The notes under the pieces were generated by a model. It saw only the letters and a list, made by a program, of their open reading frames with translations, made no database searches and was not told the origin of the DNA. This document shows, piece after piece, positions 1 to 9,135 of a stretch of DNA of 60,223 nt. Both the position numbers and the translations under genes were made by a program. The DNA is from Fibrobacterota bacterium (GTDB taxonomy: Bacteria; Fibrobacterota; Chitinivibrionia; Chitinivibrionales; Chitinispirillaceae), in contig JAEZKC010000112.1 in assembly GCA_023436205.1 (NCBI GenBank), forward strand, positions 1-60,223, in the 5' to 3' direction. How positions within the stretch are numbered: the stretch's first letter is position 1; the number at the start of each line of letters is the position of its first letter.

Positions 1-78
1 TTCTGGCCTCTGACTTCTGGCCTCTGGCTTCTGGCTTCTGACTTCTGGCCTCTGGCTTCTGGCTTCTGGCTTCTGACT
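1..78 (-). repeat. Heptanucleotide repeat array, family A
   Basis: About eleven head-to-tail 7-bp units of the form YTCTGRC on the plus strand (GYCAGAR on the minus strand) fill the window start. Read in the direction of the gene at 79-1734, the array begins directly after that gene's TGA stop. Related arrays lie at 27347-27452 and 44398-44497, in the same orientation relative to their upstream genes. The left end is cut by the window edge. Confidence 0.9.
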
Positions 79-1734
79 TCAGTCATAGACCTGGTTTTTT
101 CTTTCCAGAAGGTCGCGGGTGAGAAGAACTCCCCATTCCACCAGGGTAAAACCTGCTCTCGTAAACTGTACCGGTTCCGGTTGCGGGAGTGGGAGGGGGA
201 ACTGTAGCGGTCGGATCAGCCATAGCTCCCGCAATACACTTTGCGGCTGAGGGGTCACGTGGTGTTCGATAAGATCTTCCACCCGTTGAGGATACACAGC
301 AAAGTAGGGGGCTGCTCCTTCAAGTACAGGCATCCAGTACTGAATGAAGTCGGTGATTTCTCTGCCGGTGAAACCGCGAGCCTGCATGAGAGACGTGAAT
401 TCATCGGCAAGGTGCTCTTCACTGATGATCCAACCTTTATCAGATGAGAATGGCCCGTTGAGCTTTGCTTCGTAGAAAAGATAAGGGATAGTGTCGTCGA
501 TCATTCCCGAAGGATCCGCAGTAACGGTCCACCCCTCTCCGTAGTCGGGTTCTGAAACGATCACTTTTCCCCCGGTGGGGAAAGAGACTGAAAGCGAAAC
601 CTGCTGAGTGGTTTGCGGGTAGAGATACACATTTGGAGCTTCCGCCTGCATCGGTTCTTCAAAGATGAAATCAGAGTAAACACCTGTAGAAACAGTGAAG
701 GTTTGATCAAGAAACATATAAGAGAAGTCTACGTGGTAGTCGCCATCAGGAATGCCGGTAAACAGATATCTTCCATTCATGTCGGTAGTATCGCTGATGC
801 CCAGTTCCCGTATTGTGAGCACCACATTACGGGCATAACAGGAACCGAAAAAGTGTTGATGCCCCATAAGAACTCCAGTTATCACTCCACTTCCTTTGGG
901 CACTGTATCCAGATCAAGAAACACTACTTCATTTTCCTTAATAAAACGATACAGCTCTGTATAGTAGCCATTTGAAGATGCTGAGAGGGTATATCCCATC
1001 TGTTTACTACTGTCAGGGAGATAAAGGAATGCGCCTTCCCTCAGCCCGGAATCGGTGTAGACCTCCGAACCCATATAGTGATCATGAATGGAAATATGGA
1101 TATCTGTTGCTGCTCCTCCGGTTGAATCTGTCATTATGATAGTGTCGAATGTATTCTGTCCTCCGTAGGGAACAGCCAGCCGGGGGTAGTCGGGGTGGGT
1201 TACTATAAGGGAGTCGGTTATCTGCAGAGCTGCGGTTTGATGCTTTTCAGACGGCGCAGAGGAAACAGCATGCGCTTTGATACCGTAGGGAGTAAGTTTG
1301 TAGCTTGAACTCGTCTTGCCAGTGCTTACCTTCAGCATTAGATTCTGATTGGGGGTTTTGCTCACGGGAAATTCAAATTTATGCAGTCCCGCTCCCAGAA
1401 CCTTGTTGACTAGAGTGAAGAGTTTTCTTCCTTGGAAATTGAAGGCCTCAATTGTAACTTTTTCACTCTGAGAAAGGGAAAATAGAAAATTCTTATTCTG
1501 AAAACGGATGTTTTGGTTTAGTTTCGCACTCTTTTCGGATCGGGCATTAAGTATTACATCTATGAAAAATTCACCGTTGTTATCTGTTTGGGTAGAGACA
1601 ATCCCGTTGAGAAACGTGACGTTCGCCCCTTTGAGAGGTTGGAGTTCGGGGGTGACCACTTTACCGGTCAAGGCCAGAATGTTGCTTGAGAAAAGAAGCG
1701 CTGCGATGAGGGAAAGGAGATGATTTTTAGACAT
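79..1734 (-). CDS. Exported multidomain protein with two carboxypeptidase-regulatory-like domains
   Basis: The 551-residue product has a clear signal peptide (about residues 1-21, ending near ILALTG), so it should be exported. A carboxypeptidase-regulatory-like beta-sandwich (about 22-60, motif KGANVTFLNG) is followed by a segment ending near residue 150 that resembles the C-terminal sorting or FlgD-like folds of secreted proteins. A second regulatory-like domain lies at about 283-345 (YLFTGIPDGDYHV). The C-terminal half starts with NVYLYPQTT, like exported proteins of spirochaetes and clostridia carrying a VIYLYP motif. AAAAGGA precedes the ATG. No catalytic motif is recognised; a role in the envelope is inference. 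The stop codon abuts a heptamer repeat array. Confidence 0.85.
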   Translation of the reverse strand: MSKNHLLSLIAALLFSSNILALTGKVVTPELQPLKGANVTFLNGIVSTQTDNNGEFFIDVILNARSEKSAKLNQNIRFQNKNFLFSLSQSEKVTIEAFNFQGRKLFTLVNKVLGAGLHKFEFPVSKTPNQNLMLKVSTGKTSSSYKLTPYGIKAHAVSSAPSEKHQTAALQITDSLIVTHPDYPRLAVPYGGQNTFDTIIMTDSTGGAATDIHISIHDHYMGSEVYTDSGLREGAFLYLPDSSKQMGYTLSASSNGYYTELYRFIKENEVVFLDLDTVPKGSGVITGVLMGHQHFFGSCYARNVVLTIRELGISDTTDMNGRYLFTGIPDGDYHVDFSYMFLDQTFTVSTGVYSDFIFEEPMQAEAPNVYLYPQTTQQVSLSVSFPTGGKVIVSEPDYGEGWTVTADPSGMIDDTIPYLFYEAKLNGPFSSDKGWIISEEHLADEFTSLMQARGFTGREITDFIQYWMPVLEGAAPYFAVYPQRVEDLIEHHVTPQPQSVLRELWLIRPLQFPLPLPQPEPVQFTRAGFTLVEWGVLLTRDLLERKNQVYD

Positions 1735-1843
1735 GGATATATCCTTTTAATAGGGGAAGCTGTATGGCTGTAAGCAAAGTATAAATAATCGTAGAGGATG
1801 GCGACAAGGAGGAATTGGGAAAGTGTATTCTGGCGTTTTGAAA

Positions 1844-1950
1844 TCGTGATCGAAAAACTCCGATGACTATTCAGCTGAATGCTTCAATGCGGGACGTGGG
1901 GCTTGTGACCTACAAGGCGTCTTCGCCGTCAACCAGAAAAATTCTACACT
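1844..1950 (+). repeat. Partial copy of the composite dispersed element
   Basis: This stretch carries GATGACTATT, then CTTGTGACCTACAAGGCG, then GTCTTCGCCGTCAACCAG, the core shared with copies at 19719-19866, 22632-22778, 27813-27962, 38985-39095, 44634-44701 and 46440-46550. The terminal hairpin of full copies is missing. It occupies most of the gap between the exported protein and azoR; no gene is seen there. Confidence 0.8.
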
Positions 1951-2088
1951 TTCGCCGCAGAAGCATTGCAGTAAAATTCGTGGTCCACCCCCCGTTTAAA
2001 CGTAATCTATTAAGGACCGGAGGGTTTTGCATCTTCGCACCGGGAAAGTGAGTCGAATTGTGGAACGTGTAAGCGGTGGGAGGATATT

Positions 2089-2691
2089 ATGAAAGTGCTG
2101 TACATAAAAGCGGACCCCAAGCCGCAGGGTCAGTCGCGAACCTTGAGGATTGCCGATGAATTCATAGAAACCTACAAGGAGTTTCATCCCGATGATGAAA
2201 TGGTCACTCTCGATTTGTATAAAGAAGATATCGGCTTTCTGACCGCGCAGGATCTGGAGACGGCATTTGGTCCCAAGACGGAGGACACTATGCGACACCG
2301 TGTCCTCAAATATGCCTATCAGTTTGCCGAAGCTGACAAGTACGTCATTGCGGAACCAATGTGGAATCTGAACATCCCGGCCATTCTCAAGGCATATATC
2401 GACTATATATCAATTCCGGGGATCACGTTTAAGTATTCGGAGCATGGCGCCATTGGTTTATTGGAGGGGAAAAAGGCGGTGAATATAATCTCCCGGGGAG
2501 GGGATTACTGTACGGAGCCCTATTGCGCTTTGGAAATGGGGGATCGATATGTGAGGATGATCCTCAAATTTTTTGGAATAAAGGATATCCACACTATTGT
2601 TGCTGATAAGCTGGATATTGTCGGTGAAGATGCGGAGGGGATACTGGAGAAGACTAAGAATAGGGCAAAGAAGGTGGCTGTGGAGTTTTAA
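2089..2691 (+). CDS. azoR: FMN-dependent NADH-azoreductase family protein
   Basis: The 200-residue product matches the flavodoxin-like azoreductase/quinone reductase family in length and motifs: an N-terminal KADPKPQGQSRT phosphate-binding loop for FMN, PMWNLNIPAILKAYID in the middle (flavin and substrate contacts), and SRGGDY later. Family members reduce quinones and azo compounds with NAD(P)H, as cytoplasmic dimers. GGGAGG sits 7 bases before the ATG. The gene appears monocistronic; it is followed by a palindromic repeat array and a hairpin rather than another gene. A quinone detoxification role is inferred from the family only. Confidence 0.9.
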   Translation: MKVLYIKADPKPQGQSRTLRIADEFIETYKEFHPDDEMVTLDLYKEDIGFLTAQDLETAFGPKTEDTMRHRVLKYAYQFAEADKYVIAEPMWNLNIPAILKAYIDYISIPGITFKYSEHGAIGLLEGKKAVNIISRGGDYCTEPYCALEMGDRYVRMILKFFGIKDIHTIVADKLDIVGEDAEGILEKTKNRAKKVAVEF

Positions 2692-2792
2692 AGAATTACA
2701 GTTTTAGCTGCAGACCGAAATGGCCACTGAAGGCAGATGTCATTTCAGGTAGTACACAAGAGACTTTTTGCTGCCTGTACAGCTCGGAAAAA

Positions 2793-2960
2793 GTAGCGCA
2801 CTTCTGTTTCCACGTGGAAATGGAAGTGCGCTACGTAGCGCAAACCTGTTTCCACGTGGTAATGAAAGTGCGCTACGTAGCGCAAACCTGTTTCCATATG
2901 GAAATGGAAGTGCGCTACGTAGCGCAAAGTTGATTCCATATGGTAATGAGAGTGCGCTAC
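2793..2960. repeat. Four tandem 42-bp palindromic units
   Basis: Four exact 42-bp steps start at 2793, 2835, 2877 and 2919. Each begins GTAGCGC and ends GTGCGCTAC, with a second nested palindrome at the centre (TTTCCACGTGGAAA in unit 1, TCCATATGGAA in unit 3). Junctions between units form GCGCTACGTAGCGC, itself palindromic. Unit 1 is an almost perfect 42-bp inverted repeat. ORFs run through both strands only because 42 is a multiple of 3. Confidence 0.95.
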
Positions 2961-2968
2961 TGTTTGGA

Positions 2969-3116
2969 AGCATGTTTCGACCTCGGACTGCTCCGGTGAG
3001 GGAAGAAGACTGCTCATGTTTCGACCGCGGACTGCTCAACATGAGCGGAGAAGAGGCGCTTCGGTGAGGGGAGAAGATTGCTCATGTTTCGACCGAAGAC
3101 TGCTCAACATGAGCGG
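2969..3116 (+). repeat. Extragenic hairpin repeats (covarying stem family)
   Basis: Three copies of a hairpin around TTCGACC...GACTGCTC: a partial one at about 2970-2998 and full ones at 3013-3045 and 3081-3113. The stem is CTCATGTT pairing with AACATGAG. Related copies with different but still complementary stems lie at 4952-5044 and in the intergenic islands further on. Confidence 0.8.
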
Positions 3117-3149
3117 ATTTAGGATTGTTTAAATATGAGTGGGAGAGAG

Positions 3150-3178
3150 AGCTGCCGGCTTGTGCCGGCAGCTTTTTA
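3150..3178 (+). terminator. Hairpin terminator between azoR and hcp
   Basis: GCTGCCGGC (3151-3159) pairs with GCCGGCAGC (3164-3172) around a 4-base loop and is followed by TTTTTAATT on the plus strand. The stem also lies just past the stop of hcp on the minus strand, where the following tract (CTCTCTC) is less U-rich, so it is strongest for rightward transcription. Confidence 0.8.
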
Positions 3179-3179
3179 A

Positions 3180-4838
3180 TTAAGCATTCTGAGGGTTCAG
3201 TATGGCATTGAGGTCTTCCTGGGCGGTACTGATGGGTTTGAGGTCAAACTGCTTGACAAGAAAATCCACTACCGCAGGGGAGAGGAATGCCGGGAGGCTG
3301 GGCCCGATCCGGATACCCTTCATGCCAAGCGACAGAAGCGAAAGGAGAATCACCACTGCTTTTTGCTCGTACCAGGACAGTATCAGAGATAGTGGCAGAT
3401 CGTTAATCCCCACATTGAAGGCACCTGCCAGAGCCTGGGCGATCTTCACCGCGGAGTAGGCGTCGTTACACTGACCGACGTCAAGCAGTCTCGGGATTCC
3501 GCCAATCGTGCCGAAGTCAAGATCATTGAAACGGAACTTGCCGCAGGCCAGCGTGAGGATCACACAGTCCTCGGGAACCGACTGGGCCAGCTCGGTGTAG
3601 TAGTTGCGTCCAGGTTTCGATCCATCGCATCCGCCAACCAGGAAGAAATGCTTGATAGCTCCTGTTTTTACGGCATCGATCACCTTGTCGGCCACTCCCA
3701 GAACCGCATTGCGGGCGAAACCGGTCATCAAGTTCTTGCCTTCCTTCTCTTCAAGACCCTTGAGCGAAAGTGCCTTTTCAATCACTGCCGAAAAGTCTCT
3801 TCCCTTTACGTGAGCGATACCGGGCCATCCAACCAGACCGCAGGTGAACACCTTGTCTTTATAGCTTTCAAGCGGCTTCTGGATGCAGTTTGTGGTGAAC
3901 AGAAATACCGCTTCCACACCGTTGAACTCTTTCTGCTGGTTCTGCCAGGCTGTACCGAAGTGCCCCACCAGGTGCTTGTACTTCTTGAGCTCCGGGTAAC
4001 CATGCGCAGGAAGCATCTCGCCATGTGTGTAGATATTGATCCCCTTACCCTCAGTCTGCTTGAGCAGCTCTTCGAGGTCAAGCAGATCGTGACCGGTGAC
4101 CACGATTGCCGGGCCCTTTTTGAAGGCTGTTGACACAGGTGTGGGCTGAGGATGACCGAAATGAGAAGTGTTTGCCTCGTCAAGGATCTCCATGGTGCGG
4201 ATATTCACTGTACCGCATTTCATATTAAGCCCTACAAGCTCCTCAAGCGTGATATCGTCTCTATTGATTTCCGCAAGTGCTTCGTGCATGTAGGCATAGA
4301 TCTCCTCATCCTGCTTTCCGAGGATATAGGCGTGATCTGCATAGGCGGCCATACCCTTGAGCCCGTAGGTGAGAAGCTGTTTGAGTGAACGGATGTTTTC
4401 ATCGGGACCATCAGCCAGAACGCCCACCTTCTCCGCCTGTTTGACCAGATCAACTGTGGACTGGGCCGGGGTGAACTTTACACTTGATGGCCAGGTTGCG
4501 GCATCCACCTTCTGACCGGCTCTTGCTGCGGCATCCACGTACATCTGAGCGGCTTTCCTCTTAATGCTTTCGCCCGTGCGGACCCACTGCTCAAGACGTG
4601 CTGAATCAAAATTGACATTGGTAACTGTGGTAAACAGGGCCTCAATGGTAAACCTGTTCACTTCTTCATCGGTTACACCCAGTTTACGGGCATTATGTGC
4701 CAGATAGCCTATACCTCTTAGCTGATGAATTATAAGATCCTGAAGACCAGCGGTGTCAGGTTGCTTTCCGCATACACCTGCAACATCACAACCGGTTCCC
4801 TTTGCTGCCTGCTCGCACTGATAACAAAACATACCCAT
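3180..4838 (-). CDS. hcp: Hybrid cluster protein (hydroxylamine / NO reductase)
   Basis: The 552-residue product is a hybrid cluster protein. The N-terminus has Cys5, Cys8, Cys17 and Cys23 (C-x2-C-x8-C-x5-C), the [4Fe-4S] pattern of the class found in strict anaerobes such as Desulfovibrio. Motifs around the hybrid Fe-S-O cluster are present: TGHDL, HGEMLPAHGY, TTNCIQ, GGCDGSKPG, LACGKFRF and GQCNDAYSA. The family reduces NO or hydroxylamine in the cytoplasm and can act in protein S-nitrosylation. The start has AAGGGG upstream. It is the second gene after the ferredoxin-like protein at 5059-5907, with a 220-bp gap holding two hairpin repeats, and lies next to a divergent Crp/Fnr regulator. 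Confidence 0.97.
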   Translation of the reverse strand: MGMFCYQCEQAAKGTGCDVAGVCGKQPDTAGLQDLIIHQLRGIGYLAHNARKLGVTDEEVNRFTIEALFTTVTNVNFDSARLEQWVRTGESIKRKAAQMYVDAAARAGQKVDAATWPSSVKFTPAQSTVDLVKQAEKVGVLADGPDENIRSLKQLLTYGLKGMAAYADHAYILGKQDEEIYAYMHEALAEINRDDITLEELVGLNMKCGTVNIRTMEILDEANTSHFGHPQPTPVSTAFKKGPAIVVTGHDLLDLEELLKQTEGKGINIYTHGEMLPAHGYPELKKYKHLVGHFGTAWQNQQKEFNGVEAVFLFTTNCIQKPLESYKDKVFTCGLVGWPGIAHVKGRDFSAVIEKALSLKGLEEKEGKNLMTGFARNAVLGVADKVIDAVKTGAIKHFFLVGGCDGSKPGRNYYTELAQSVPEDCVILTLACGKFRFNDLDFGTIGGIPRLLDVGQCNDAYSAVKIAQALAGAFNVGINDLPLSLILSWYEQKAVVILLSLLSLGMKGIRIGPSLPAFLSPAVVDFLVKQFDLKPISTAQEDLNAILNPQNA

Positions 4839-4951
4839 TTTTAAACCCCTTCTGTTAGATGAAAATTATTTACTTGTAAATTTATAAGTCTGTCATTATT
4901 AATATTAGACAACCTCGTTACACTTTTCTCTTCCGTCCGGCTCCCCCCTGT

Positions 4952-5044
4952 CCGCTCACCCTGAGCAGTCCGCGGTCGAAGGGTGAGCTCCTTCTGCCCT
5001 GCTTATCTCATGCTTCGACTAGGAGCTCAGCATGAGCGTGCGGT
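4952..5044 (-). repeat. Pair of extragenic hairpins between ferredoxin gene and hcp
   Basis: Two hairpins of the same family as 3013-3113, in opposite orientations. In one the stem is CTCACCCT with AGGGTGAG; in the other (about 5008-5040) it is CTCATGCT with AGCATGAG. The loop side keeps TTCGAC. They split the ferredoxin-hcp unit and could act as a processing or attenuation site. Confidence 0.8.
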
Positions 5045-5058
5045 GGGCTCCTTTAGAA

Positions 5059-5907
5059 TCAAACCCAATCCTCACTCAAAATTTCTCCCTGAAGCCCCAC
5101 CACAATTGCCTTCACTGGCACTTTTCGCGTTGCCCTGGAAACCGCTTCCTTAGCCAATCTGAGAAGCCCTCCACAGCAGGGAACCTGCATGATCATAACC
5201 GTTAAGGTATTTATCTTTGCCTCGTCGATCATGGCCACCAATTTTTCAACGTATACTTCCTGACCGTCATCCAGCTTGGGACAGGCAATGGCCAGTGCTT
5301 TACCCTTGAGATGATCCTTGTGAAAATCACCCATGGAGTAGGCAACGCAGTCCGCCGCCAGAAGAACATCCGCACCTCTGTAGTGAGCGGCCATGGGGGA
5401 GGCCAGGTGCAGCTGAACCGGCCAGTGGGTCAGTTGCGAAGCTCTTGTACCTTCTTCATCGGCGGCAGTTGCGGCCGCAAATTTCATAGCCTGCGATCCC
5501 GGGCATCCTTCGAAAGCGTTTCCGTGCATGGCAGCATCCTTTTTTTCTGTTGTTTCAAAATCAGTTTCGATATTCTGTTCTTTCAGGTACTCAAGGGCCT
5601 CATTGAGGTAGACCATCTCGTTATGATCCTTCATGTGCTGCAGGTGCGCTTTAATGACATTGGGGCCCTGTTTCACAACATGTTCCATCACCTTGCGTTC
5701 ATCGTAGGGTTCAGCTTCCCGCTCCTCGATGGCGATGGCGCCTAAAGGGCAGTGCCCCAGACAGGCCCCCAGCCCGTCACAGAAGAGATCCCCCAGAAGC
5801 CGGGCCTTTCCGTCGATGATTCTTATGGCGCCTTCTGCGCAGTTGGGTACACACAGACCGCATCCATTACATTTGTCGTGATCGATATTGATGATTTTCC
5901 TTTTCAT
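5059..5907 (-). CDS. 4Fe-4S dicluster ferredoxin-like protein, likely electron donor to Hcp
   Basis: This 282-residue protein begins with two [4Fe-4S] motifs: CNGCGLCVPNC (about 14-24) and CDGLGACLGHCPLG (about 43-56). The rest is a conserved domain with further cysteines (FEGCPGS, AADCVAYS, AIACPKLD, VPCCGG) that could bind another metal site. This protein type is commonly encoded beside hcp in anaerobes and is thought to pass electrons to it; that role here is inferred from position. AGGAG lies before the ATG. An FNR-like palindrome lies 66-79 bases upstream of the start. Confidence 0.9.
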   Translation of the reverse strand: MKRKIINIDHDKCNGCGLCVPNCAEGAIRIIDGKARLLGDLFCDGLGACLGHCPLGAIAIEEREAEPYDERKVMEHVVKQGPNVIKAHLQHMKDHNEMVYLNEALEYLKEQNIETDFETTEKKDAAMHGNAFEGCPGSQAMKFAAATAADEEGTRASQLTHWPVQLHLASPMAAHYRGADVLLAADCVAYSMGDFHKDHLKGKALAIACPKLDDGQEVYVEKLVAMIDEAKINTLTVMIMQVPCCGGLLRLAKEAVSRATRKVPVKAIVVGLQGEILSEDWV

Positions 5908-5972
5908 ATCTGCTCCTGTCGGTTTCTCTTGCTGTTCTACACTTAATATGCGAGTTTGCGGGGGAAAAAAAA

Positions 5973-5986
5973 TTGACCCTCATCAA
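5973..5986 (-). promoter_or_regulatory. FNR/HcpR-like operator
   Basis: TTGACCCTCATCAA matches the FNR-type box TTGAT-N4-ATCAA at 9 of 10 defined positions. It lies in the 255-bp region between the ferredoxin gene and the divergent Crp/Fnr regulator at 6163, a natural place for that regulator to act on the ferredoxin-hcp unit and possibly on itself. Binding is inferred. Confidence 0.6.
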
Positions 5987-6162
5987 GAAAAGTTTATTTT
6001 ATTGGTGGACATTGGAATTATTTCACAAAAAAGAGGCTTTTCCAGGCACTATTTGTCTTAAATCAGGGTAAGTTTCAGGGTAAAACAATTTAAATATTAA
6101 GGTACAGAGAGGTCGGTATTGTTCTCTGGGGTAATTATATTATAGAATAAAAGGAGAATAGA

Positions 6163-6828
6163 TTGGATATTGTCGCCTTTTTGGAGCGATCGGAGTTTTT
6201 CCAGGGTATCAGCGGAAAAAGTAGAGAGATGCTCGCCGATATTTGCATCCCTAAGCAGGTTTCCAAGAAGGAGATACTGTTTCACGAGGGAGACCGGGGG
6301 TTTGCTTTTTACCTGTGTGCCAGCGGCGCAGTGGGCCTCTCCAAGGGAACTCCCGATGGCAGGGAGGTCATTATTAAGGTGATAGGGCCCGGGGAGCCGT
6401 TTGCGGAAGTGATTCTTTTTGAGCAGGACAGCTATCCGGTGACTGCGGTTGCTCTCAAACCGGGGACTTTATTTGTCATACCGAAGCATCAGTTTTACTG
6501 TCTTCTCGATAAGCAGGACTTCAGAAACGACTTTATGGCTATGCTGATGCGCAAGCAGCGCTATCTGGCCGACCGGATTCGCTTTTTGACGATGCATGAT
6601 GTGGAAGATCGCTTTTTTCTGTATATAAGGGATCATTACGGTGCTCGGGAGAAGGTCGTGCCCACGCTTTCCAAGAAGGATCTTGCGGCGGCTATCGGGG
6701 CCACTCCTGAGACTTACTCCAGACTAATCGCAAGGCTTTCTCAGGAGGGTAAGTTGACAGTAGAGGGGAAGACGATCCGTTTGGAAGAAGGGTTCTGGGA
6801 GAGTTTTGAGAAGGAGAAAGAGCTTTGA
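6163..6828 (+). CDS. Crp/Fnr family transcriptional regulator (HcpR-like)
   Basis: The 221-residue protein has an N-terminal cyclic-nucleotide-binding-type beta-barrel (about 1-115, with FHEGDRGFAFYL and PGEPFAEV) and a C-terminal winged helix (LAAAIGATPETYSRLIARL, about 172-190). No FNR-type N-terminal cysteine cluster is visible. The start is TTG at 6163, supported by AAGGAG 6 bases upstream; no nearby ATG fits. Divergence from a ferredoxin-hcp unit and the FNR-like box make an HcpR role (NO-responsive control of hcp) likely; this is inference. The stop overlaps the TTG start of the next gene by 3 bases, so the regulator is coupled to an exported protein. Confidence 0.9.
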   Translation: MDIVAFLERSEFFQGISGKSREMLADICIPKQVSKKEILFHEGDRGFAFYLCASGAVGLSKGTPDGREVIIKVIGPGEPFAEVILFEQDSYPVTAVALKPGTLFVIPKHQFYCLLDKQDFRNDFMAMLMRKQRYLADRIRFLTMHDVEDRFFLYIRDHYGAREKVVPTLSKKDLAAAIGATPETYSRLIARLSQEGKLTVEGKTIRLEEGFWESFEKEKEL

Positions 6829-9116
6829 GCAGTTTTAAATATGGAAAATTCAATAATAATATGTCCTTTCTAAGGAGGTCTGCTTTGAGAAGAGGAAGTG
6901 TGGCCGCGGGGTTAATCGTTTCAGCCGCAGTGGGACTGGGTCTGGTCTACTGTATAAATCCGGTGGAGGAGAAACCGCTGAAGTGGGCTTCTGCCATTGA
7001 GGTCCCCATCAATCATAAGCTCATGCTCGGCGAAGAGTTCGGTAACCTCTTCTCCCTTGACAGCAGTATGAAAATTCTTAATGTGGACAGTACCTATGTG
7101 GGAAACAGCACCGATCTCTCCAGGGATACCGTTACGGGGAACACGGTTATTTTCAGTGTGGCTCAGAGTGATTCGATAGATCTGGAGGTGAGCGAAGAGA
7201 ATTTCGAGGACAAGGTGATTACACATACTTTGGGGATTATTCCACTATCTGGAATTCCTGATGTAACTCAGAGCGTGCCACTCGCCGGAAATTTCCCTTC
7301 CGGTACAACTCTGCCTGCTGTTCAGCAGGACATTTCCATACCTGATGTTTACAGCATACAATTTGCCGATCCAAGTGATCCTCTCACAATCTCCATCACC
7401 AATAATTCCAATGTCGCACTGAGCAATGTGATCATCGACGTAGCCGGAGTTGGAAATGCAGCCGCAGCTTCAATACCTGCAAACGGGACTTCTGAAATCA
7501 CCATCGATGCTTCCGGAAATACGCTTACTGTTCCGGTGACAGTGAGTGTTACTGCCACAACAGCTTCCGCTGGTCCGTTTAACGGGGGAAGCGATCTGCA
7601 GTTTTCCATATCACTTGACGGAATGAGTGCCAGTTCTGTTGATATCGCAAATACGCTTCTTGCCAGTATGAACAAGACTTTTCTGGTGACCTACGAGCTG
7701 AGTGATACTGTGGAGATGAAGTATATCGATTTGAGAAAAGGAGCTTTCTTTTATCTGATTGATAATTACACTAACCTCGACTTTGAGATCATCGGTTATC
7801 ATCACCACATGTGGTCCACTCAGTACAGTATGCAAAACAATATCAGAAGTAGAAGTCAACTGACAGCTTTTGGCAGTCTGGATTCCAGCTTTTTCAGAGG
7901 ACGTATGCCGGCCAGTAGCCTTGCAAAGATGAATGTCAAAGCTAAAACGCTCAATGAATACCAGAACGCGGTCGGATCATATCGCCTTTTTACAGAATGG
8001 AGTGATCCGCTTTCAAAGTCAGTCAGTAATGTTGAATATTTTGTGGCTCCGGATGTGAGTACCAAGAAACGCGTTACCATTTCATCAACTGATTCGATTG
8101 TCTTTACCATCAGTTCGAGAGATTTCCAGTTCAGTGAATTCTATGGTATTGTTAGAAAGGAAATCGTCAGAGACGCAGATACTCAATATGTGCCGATAGA
8201 TTTTCCATGGCCGGAAGAAAACAAGCCACTAATGCGAGACAAGTTCGTCTTTGAGAAAGTGGAAGCCCGCATGAACATAAAGCCGGTTCTTTATCAGCAC
8301 ACAAAGATCGACACGTTCGTGACCGAGATAAAGATGTTTGATCCCACAGATCCCAGCGTGGCAGCAGTGGCCACTCCCAAGTTCTGTAACGTAAAGAATG
8401 ATACCTCATATAACTACCTGATAGACATAACCGATGTCACTAATCGTTTTCCGGATTCCATTACAATTGTAAGCCGTTCCCTGCTGCCTGTTGGAACTCC
8501 GCTTCTGGTGGTGAACGACTTGGAAACGACAGATCCAGAGTATTTCACCCATATCGGGCGGACTACGATCAGAGTAAATGCCAAGTATATCATGAACGCT
8601 GATCTTGACTGGGCGATTGTGGATTCCTTCCCCATGGATCTGGGCACAGATACTTTCGCCATGTTCGACCAGGCGCGGCTTGTGCAGAAATTCGAGCAGC
8701 GAAGGGCCGTCTACAATATGATTCTTTACAATAATTCAAACCTCAATTTGCGCCTTTTCGCGCTGATCGCACCTAAAGCAAAGATGGCAGACCTGGAGGC
8801 GCTTTCGATTCTCGAAACACATGCTCTCGTTTCTCAGGAGGGTGCCGCTGATGCCGCCGGTTATGTTAATCTTCTGGGATCGGAGGGCTTCTTTGTACCG
8901 AAGCGGTCCACTACCGATTCGGTTTTTAACCAGATCATACTGGAAGATGCTCAGATTGCAAAGCTTATCAGCTCGGACACCTGTTCCTGGAGATGGCAGA
9001 TCCGGTTTCTCGAAAAGACACCTCACGAGGCGCTCTCCGATACCGACTATGTGGACATGAAGTCCTGGCTGAGAGTTGAGGGTGTCAATAACAGCGATTC
9101 ATTACTGATCTGGTGA
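6825..9116 (+). CDS. Large exported protein of unknown function, coupled to the regulator
   Basis: The 763-residue product starts at TTG 6825, inside the stop of the regulator gene, with AAGGAG 8 bases upstream. An ATG at 6861 is possible but has no Shine-Dalgarno sequence. A basic stretch and a hydrophobic segment (about 22-42, ending LVYCIN) form a signal peptide; the Cys hints at lipidation but the box is poor. The remainder is Ser/Thr/Asp-rich with beta-sandwich-like runs and no family I recognise. The downstream OmpA-type protein follows after 19 bases, so the two probably work together at the outer membrane. Confidence 0.8.
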   Translation: MSSFKYGKFNNNMSFLRRSALRRGSVAAGLIVSAAVGLGLVYCINPVEEKPLKWASAIEVPINHKLMLGEEFGNLFSLDSSMKILNVDSTYVGNSTDLSRDTVTGNTVIFSVAQSDSIDLEVSEENFEDKVITHTLGIIPLSGIPDVTQSVPLAGNFPSGTTLPAVQQDISIPDVYSIQFADPSDPLTISITNNSNVALSNVIIDVAGVGNAAAASIPANGTSEITIDASGNTLTVPVTVSVTATTASAGPFNGGSDLQFSISLDGMSASSVDIANTLLASMNKTFLVTYELSDTVEMKYIDLRKGAFFYLIDNYTNLDFEIIGYHHHMWSTQYSMQNNIRSRSQLTAFGSLDSSFFRGRMPASSLAKMNVKAKTLNEYQNAVGSYRLFTEWSDPLSKSVSNVEYFVAPDVSTKKRVTISSTDSIVFTISSRDFQFSEFYGIVRKEIVRDADTQYVPIDFPWPEENKPLMRDKFVFEKVEARMNIKPVLYQHTKIDTFVTEIKMFDPTDPSVAAVATPKFCNVKNDTSYNYLIDITDVTNRFPDSITIVSRSLLPVGTPLLVVNDLETTDPEYFTHIGRTTIRVNAKYIMNADLDWAIVDSFPMDLGTDTFAMFDQARLVQKFEQRRAVYNMILYNNSNLNLRLFALIAPKAKMADLEALSILETHALVSQEGAADAAGYVNLLGSEGFFVPKRSTTDSVFNQIILEDAQIAKLISSDTCSWRWQIRFLEKTPHEALSDTDYVDMKSWLRVEGVNNSDSLLIW

Positions 9117-9135
9117 TCCTGGGAGGAAAATACAA

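Noticed and set aside
2740..3067. ORFs of 90-100 codons on both strands with RSALPFP-like repeats
   Set aside because: They exist only because the 42-bp palindromic repeat is a multiple of 3; both strands give equally good frames and none has a ribosome site.
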